Below are positions 58,688-64,000 of a stretch of 64,000 nucleotides of DNA, one piece after another. The translations under genes and the position numbers were made by a program. How positions within the stretch are numbered: position 1 is the stretch's first letter; every line of letters begins with the position of its first letter. Origin of the DNA: Isoetes taiwanensis (Eukaryota > Streptophyta > Lycopodiopsida > Isoetales > Isoetaceae); the NCBI GenBank assembly GCA_021234155.1, contig JAJEKV010000035.1, positions 2,044,001-2,108,000 on the forward strand. Direction: 5' to 3'. The notes under the pieces were generated by a model, which was given only the letters and a program-made list of their open reading frames with translations, was not told the DNA's origin and did not search any database.

Positions 58688-59530
58688 TTCTCCCTGTGAA
58701 ATGATCTTTGTCCAGCGGCATCATTAGGTCTCCCCACCTTGGGATCTTCTAACTTTGTAACACTGCATTCAGCGTGATGCCTGCAATATAATACTTATAC
58801 ATTTATCAAGATTACCCTAAGGCAATATTTTTAGAACATTATTCGTCATTATACTATGGAATACTTATCAATTTGTAAAACCATTAACGGTTATTCACTA
58901 TCTTAAGTTATCAGAAATTTCAACATTTTATATCTATAATTAATGTCAGGGTACTCTTCATTCCTTGCAACACATTCCAACAAAATTTGTGTTGCAAGTC
59001 TTTCAACTTCGACCTCCTTGCCCTCGGGCTCTCTTGGCTTGCGCAGGCGACACACGTTAGTACCGTTTTAATTAATTAATAAATTTTGGTTATATGGTGA
59101 CCACCCCACCTATCTACATGAATGCATGGCTAATCTCGGTAGGAAGAGGATGAATCTTCCATAATGGCCGTGGAGGCGGCCTATATGCCTATATGCGCTC
59201 ATGCCTACACCTCTAGTTGCCCGGCGTGGAGGATATCCTTCGGCGTGGGGGTGAAGGATAGATTCCTCCTATCAAAGCATATATGGGGCTAAAAGGTGCT
59301 TTCCCTATCAATGCATTCCTTAATGACCTCCTTTCTCGAGGTCGAGTCTACTTAGTGGGACAGTAGACTTTCTAATCTACCTTCCACTTTCGCCCAAGCG
59401 GAAAGCGGTCATGCCTACATTGACATTACACCACGCCCTAGAGATCACCGTAGTGGTCTCATCATCAGTAACAACGCATGCGACCCATACCAAGCATAGG
59501 TTGCATCGTGGATTAATCTATACAAGAATT
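58688..59530 (-). other. Gypsy 3' untranslated interior
   Basis: No coding frame is seen between the LTR and the chromodomain. Confidence 0.55.
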
Positions 59531-59533
59531 AAC

Positions 59534-60740
59534 CTACACAAATCGACATGCACGAGCCGATTTCTTGAGGAGATGACCTTGCCGTCCCATTGCTCCATAA
59601 AGCTGTGGGTATTGCTTTACTAAATCCTTCTTAAGTACCCGCGTCGCGTCTTCCATTGGCAAGTGTTTCCACTTGACCAAGTATTGGAGGAACTCCGACC
59701 TCCTTGTCTTCTTGAAAGCTTTATCAAGAATCATTTACGGAACTATTTCCATTTGCTCCTCCGTCATTTCCAACAGCGTTGGAGTGTCCAAGACCGATGC
59801 GGATTTGGAGTATGCTTCTTCAACAAACTCGCGTGGAAGACCTTATGAATCTTTAGGTGTCTTTGGCAAATCCAACTTGTAGGATTGATTACCTACTCTC
59901 TTGATTATTACGAAGGGTCCAGCCCACCTTGGAGCAAGCTTCTTGCAATTGCCAATCCTGAGCTTCGCTTGCTTCACCTTGATCTTGAGCCATACATCAT
60001 CTCCAACTTTGAACTCTCACGTTGTTCGATGCTTGTCGGCGATGTTCTTGGCGACTTCTTTTTGCTAGCGAGATAACCTCGAACTTCTTCCACGAGCTCT
60101 TTGCATATCGGCCAACATCTGGCTGCGAAACTTCTACTTTTGACGCGGGGTTGTGCCAAGTGTGCGGAGTTAGGCAGCGATAGCCATAATTGATCATAAA
60201 TGGCGACATTTGGGGCCGATTCTGCTTGGTGCTATTGTATGCAAACTCCACCAAGTGAATAAATTCTTCCCACATACTTTGCTTATTCCAGACATAGTTT
60301 CGTAGCATGTCTTCTAAGATCCTGTTGGTCCGCTCTGTCTGGCCATCCGTCTGAGGACATGGATAGCTTTGTCTGAATCGTCGCAAAGAGGTCTTGCCAA
60401 AATGCACTCATGAACTTTGGATCCCTGTCGGAGATAATCTCCCTTGGCATGCCATGAAGCACGAAGATCTCTTTGGTGAAGAGCTTTCTGTATCCATAGC
60501 TGTATCGTGGTCTGCGCATGCCATCTTCGACAACTTGTCGACCACTACCATCAAGGCATCCTTGCCTCTTGCCGTTCTTGGGAGTCCTGTGATGAAATCC
60601 ATGCTGATTACCTCCCATTTGGCATTTGGCACCTCTAATGGCTCTAGTGCCCCAGGAATTGGGTTGCTCCGCGCCGTCTGGCGGCATAGGCGACATTCCT
60701 TGATGTAGCGAGCTACACTTCTTCATTCATTCGGCCAATA
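59534..60740 (-). pseudogene. Gypsy integrase and chromodomain, frameshifted
   Basis: Integrase core residues are legible: MDFITGLPRTARGKDALM (first Asp), IISDRDPKFMSAFWQDLF (second Asp) and QTDGQTERTNRILEDMLRNY (Glu), followed by EFAYNSTKQN and SPFMINYG. The C-terminal chromodomain reads RRSEFLQYLVKWKHLPMEDA near 59700. In chromoviruses this domain steers integration toward modified histones. At least four frame changes are present. Confidence 0.85.
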
Positions 60741-61099
60741 ATAGGCTGCTGCGTGCTTTGAAATAAGTTTTCATGAATCCGCATGGCCGGCTATTGGGTT
60801 GTTGTCGCGTGTCGTGGAGGATCAATTTCCTTACCCACGATGACTCACAGTGCGCACAATTTGTCCTGATATGACCCTCCTTCTTAAAATGCTTGAAGGC
60901 TTCCGCTCTTTATCTGTTCTAGCCTCCCTAGAGAGGCTTGCCCATACTTCTGAAGTCTACATCCATTGGCAAGGACTCTTCAATCTTCTTACCAAAGTCA
61001 TTTGGAGTGTCGAAGTGCGTTGCAATGCACTCTAGTTGTCGGGGATGCCTTGGCGCATCTGCTACCACATTGAGCTTCCCGGCTTGTAGACTATATCAA

Positions 61100-62200
61100 A
61101 GTCATATTCTTGAGGAACTCCATCCATCTCCATTTGCCTCAGATTAAGGTGTGGTTACGTGAATACATATTGGAGGCTCGATGGGTGGGTATCAATTGGA
61201 ACTTCCTTCCCAAGAGATAGTGCCTCCATATTCTTAATGCCACGACAACCTTAAGCAATTCTGATCGTGCGTTGGGTAGCGTCAGCGGCGTCGTTCATCT
61301 TCACCGGAATCATACGCTACCACCGCGCTCTTCTTGCATAAGCCAGCGCACTGTAGCTATCTTACTGCATCTGTTGCTACAAGCTTATCTTTCTCGGGGT
61401 CGGCGGGGTCAAGGCGGGGCTGTCGTCGAGCTTCTTTCAACAATTCAAACCCCTTTTGGGCTTTCTTGTGCCAATGCTCTGCAATCTTTCACCTTCTCGC
61501 CCTCGTCGAGGTGCGATTGCGGGGCTGCTATCTTAGCAAAGTTCTTCGCGAACTTCTGTAGTACCACCACTAGGCCAGAAAACTTCCGACCTCGTGCACA
61601 TTCTTGGCCCGACCCCTTTGAATCAACTGCTTCAATCTTGGCGGGGTCCATCGAGATGCCTTCTGGCGAGATCACATGACCAAGGTATTCCACCTTCTCT
61701 TTGCGAAGTGGCGCCCGACAACTTGGCGTACAAACTGGTGCCTCTTCAACTTCTCTAGCACCCTTCGAGGCGTTGCCGCGTGCTCTTCAAGGGATACGCT
61801 ATACACCAAAATGTCATCAAAGAAAACAATCACAAAGGTGTCGGGGAACTCCACGAAGATATCGTTCATGAGCCTCATGAGCGTTGCGGGGGCATTTGAT
61901 AAGCGAAGGCATTGCGAAGTGAACTCATAATGCCCATCAGCGTCACGAAGGTGGTCTTGAGGATATCTTCCTCCTTTATCCGTGTCGATGATAACGACCT
62001 TAAGTCAATTTTGGAGAAGATCTTTGCTCCTTGAAGCTGATCCATCAAGTCGTCGATCTTGGAGGCGCATACTTGTTCTTAATGGTGTGCTTATTCAACT
62101 GTCTATAGTCTATGCACATCCTCAAAAGATCCATCCTTCTTCTTGACAAAAGAATGGGCGCTCAAGCGGCGAGACACTAGGTCTAATGAAACCTAGATCG
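61100..62200 (-). pseudogene. Gypsy reverse transcriptase and RNase H, frameshifted
   Basis: The catalytic box reads VIVFFDDILVYS (61780-61830), followed by YLGHVISPEGISMDPAKIEA and a KNFAKIAAP stretch. An RNase H remnant with IWRHYLLGKEVP is near 61210. Frames break between these pieces. Confidence 0.85.
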
Positions 62201-62539
62201 GCGGCTCCGCAGCTGCTTCTTCAGACTCCGGCAACTCTGGCGTTGTCATTCTATATGGAGCCTTGCTTGTTGGCTTTGTTCCTGGTTGAGTGCTATCTAC
62301 TTTTCGACTCCCCTATAAGGAGGGCTGCTTGATCTCATCACGGAAAGAGATCGTGGAACTTCGTGATCAACTTAGCTATTTGCTTGACAACTGGCGAGCA
62401 TCTTGTCTTCTTTGCTTCCTTCCAATTCCGGCTCACTAATCTCAAGCTTGAAGATGTATGCCACTTGCTCACTCTTGATGCACTTGAGCGGTCGTTTAGA
62501 AGACATACGCGCATGATGGGAACAACTTCTTTACATTAT

Positions 62540-62760
62540 CTCAATGATCTTGCCGGTCGGGTGTTGGGAAGGTCACCTTCCGCTTTCCACAATCAATAAT
62601 GGCCCTGCTGGTCCAAGGTACTCCATACCTATTATCAAGTCGTATTTGCCGATGCCCATTACTTACGCCCCCATCACGGATCTTAATCCACGGCAAGTCG
62701 ATGTCAAAGTTGATTCTTTTACTGCTTGCGCCTTCTTGCTCCACTTGCTAAGACAACGGG
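62540..62760 (-). pseudogene. Gypsy protease/RT linker region
   Basis: A short frame contains YGVPWTSRAIIDCGKRKVTF, matching the segment after the aspartic protease in gypsy polyproteins. The protease active-site triad itself is not clearly legible. Confidence 0.55.
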
Positions 62761-62819
62761 CCTTGGCTTTGACTTTAATGGTTTCAACTTCAACATTTGA
62801 ACCATACGGGGATGCAAAG

Positions 62820-63850
62820 TTATGGCTACTTCGAATCTATCGGGACTATAAATGACTTGGCCTTGGCCTTTCCCTTTGTGGAAATTACTTTATCTTGGCT
62901 CTCAGCGCTTGCTCTTGTATCTATTGCGGCAAAGATATGACACTCACCACGAATGTAGTCGCGGGCCTCCTCAGCCCGTCGTCGTCGTCGGGGACAGTGT
63001 CCCAATCTCCCAACTCTGCTGTGGCTGCACTCATGACATATGGGTTCATTTGTCCTATGGCTTTGGCTAGAAACACACGAAGCAAAATTTGCTTTTCTAT
63101 GCATTCATCTCTTTTCCTTGGGCATGGCACGCAAAAGGATCGCCTTTGCTTTGGAGTAGTTTGACCCTTCTGTTTGTCTTTGAAGGACACACTGCTTCTT
63201 CTCCTGCTGCTTCCCTTGATTGCCACTATATGGGGCTCTAGCTGGTCTGGGGTTTGGTACGTCCTCGGGCTAAAAGCACTTTCTTGCCTTGCCTTTATCT
63301 TGGTATCTTTTGCCTTTGCCGCTATTACGAGGTCCATTTCCTTGCAAGCTTATTGCCTTGGACTCGCTTCCCGATCTTGTTCTAGGGTTTATTGCCCTTA
63401 CAAGCTTGCGGATCTCCTCATTCAGACCTTCAATGTAGCTTTCCACTGCATGCTTCTCCCCTAACTTTGGCACATACAACCTTAGTCTCATGAATTCCTC
63501 CGTGTATTTACGTGCCCGACTTGTTGCCCTTCTTTGCAACTTTGTAGAGCTTTGCATCATCTTGGACTTGTGCTCTCTTGGAGCGTAATGGCTTGAAGGC
63601 TTTAGCAAACTTCTTGAACCTGCAAGCATCCCTGCTTAAGCCATGAGCCTTGGCATAGCCCTTCCACCAAATGCGTGCTGCTCCCTTCAGGTTCGTTGTT
63701 GCCACCTTGCCTTTATCCTTATCCTTCATACCATAGGCATTGCCGTATTCGCTCATCTCGTCAAGCCAAGCCTCTGCCTCCATGCGACGACTGTTCTTCG
63801 CTGAGAATTGCTTTCGAGCTTCCTGGCCTTCAAACATTTCCCAATCGAGT
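62820..63850 (-). pseudogene. Gypsy gag (capsid) region, frameshifted
   Basis: The capsid core reads AEAWLDEMSEYGNAYGMKD and NLKGAARIWWKGYAKAHGL (about 63650-63790), then YTEEFMRLRLYVPKLGEK and KLVRAINPRTR, typical of retrotransposon gag. A Cys/His region that may be a decayed zinc knuckle lies near 63030-63150. Sequence beyond 63850 continues upstream gag or leader. Confidence 0.8.
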
Positions 63851-64000
63851 CTACTTTCTTCTGGTAGTCAGAGGTTCTTGTGTCCCTTTGTCGTCCGTCC
63901 GGGGTGTTCCTCTGCCTTTCGATGCCTTTCCGGACTTGGTTACGCCCTTCTTCTTCCTCCCGAATCGGTCTGAATCGAGCTTGAGTCGGAGTCAGTCAGT

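Larger units (their letters stand above)
44361..62200 (+). repeat. Segmental duplication, copy B (17.8 kb)
   Basis: Directly abuts copy A. At 44360 the sequence leaves the gypsy reverse-transcriptase region (CTAATGAAACCTAGGTCGG; same as 62183-62201) and at 44361 enters chitinase coding sequence (GAAATCAAAGTTGA; same as 27062). After 62200 the gypsy element continues normally. Confidence 0.93.
57226..64000 (-). mobile_element. Chromodomain Ty3/gypsy LTR retrotransposon (3' LTR and interior; 5' end outside window)
   Basis: Reading the minus strand from 64000 down, the order is gag, protease, reverse transcriptase, RNase H, integrase, chromodomain, leader and 3' LTR, which is the gypsy order with a C-terminal chromodomain. 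It is inserted in chitinase C5. Many frameshifts interrupt the polyprotein, so as read it is inactive. Confidence 0.9.

Overview
The window is nuclear DNA of a land plant, most likely a fern. Three things suggest this: genes with GT-AG introns; plant CACTA and chromodomain Ty3/gypsy transposons; and a PLS-type PPR pseudogene whose repeat wording resembles fern PPR proteins as I remember them. Species identity is inferred. No bacterial, plastid or CRISPR feature was seen, and no RNA gene could be supported.

The core is a cluster of hevein-domain (CBM18, chitin-binding) genes of two kinds. The first kind, on the minus strand, is a set of secreted GH18 class V-like chitinases built as signal peptide, two hevein domains, Pro-rich linker and GH18, with a 72-bp last intron. 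C2 (4465-6067) and C4 (26096-27573) are near complete. C1 (2842-3300) is a 3' fragment. C3 (16296-18549) is split by an insertion. C5 survives as duplicated 3' fragments (39591-39919, 56896-57225), and a 5' fragment lies at 44361-44853. The second kind, on the plus strand, is a family of receptor-like kinases with two N-terminal hevein domains and a lectin-receptor-kinase-like kinase. It is represented by a copy broken by insertions (6899-7398 and 12390-12701), two degenerate copies (33996-35360, 51384-52758), and two relatives in which the kinase is deleted, leaving hevein-hevein-linker-membrane helix-kinase tail (30590-31190, 47926-48536). C2 and the first receptor copy are head to head, 831 bp apart, so chitin cutting and chitin binding may have been linked in this locus.

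Layout: 1-2724, right end of a CACTA element. 2725-6900, C1 and C2. 6900-16290, first receptor copy, interrupted by a PPR pseudogene, a duplicated 1-kb segment, a clean 215-bp MITE, a palindrome array and a LINE fragment. 16296-18600, C3. 18600-22228, non-coding with tandem repeats. 22229-26062, a 3.8-kb TIR element with a captured PPR fragment, 28 bp past the C4 stop. 26096-27573, C4. 27062-44360 and 44361-62200 are two direct copies of a 17.3-17.8-kb segmental duplication whose junction joins a gypsy reverse transcriptase to a chitinase exon at 44360/44361. 57226-64000 is a chromodomain Ty3/gypsy retrotransposon (minus strand) inserted in chitinase C5; its 5' end lies outside the window.

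Caution: from about 17 kb onward, paralogous copies are nearly identical in AT-rich stretches but scrambled, with indels, around CAG/CTG and CG-rich sites. This may be a sequencing artefact at methylated sites, so frameshifts and lost cysteines there may not be real.
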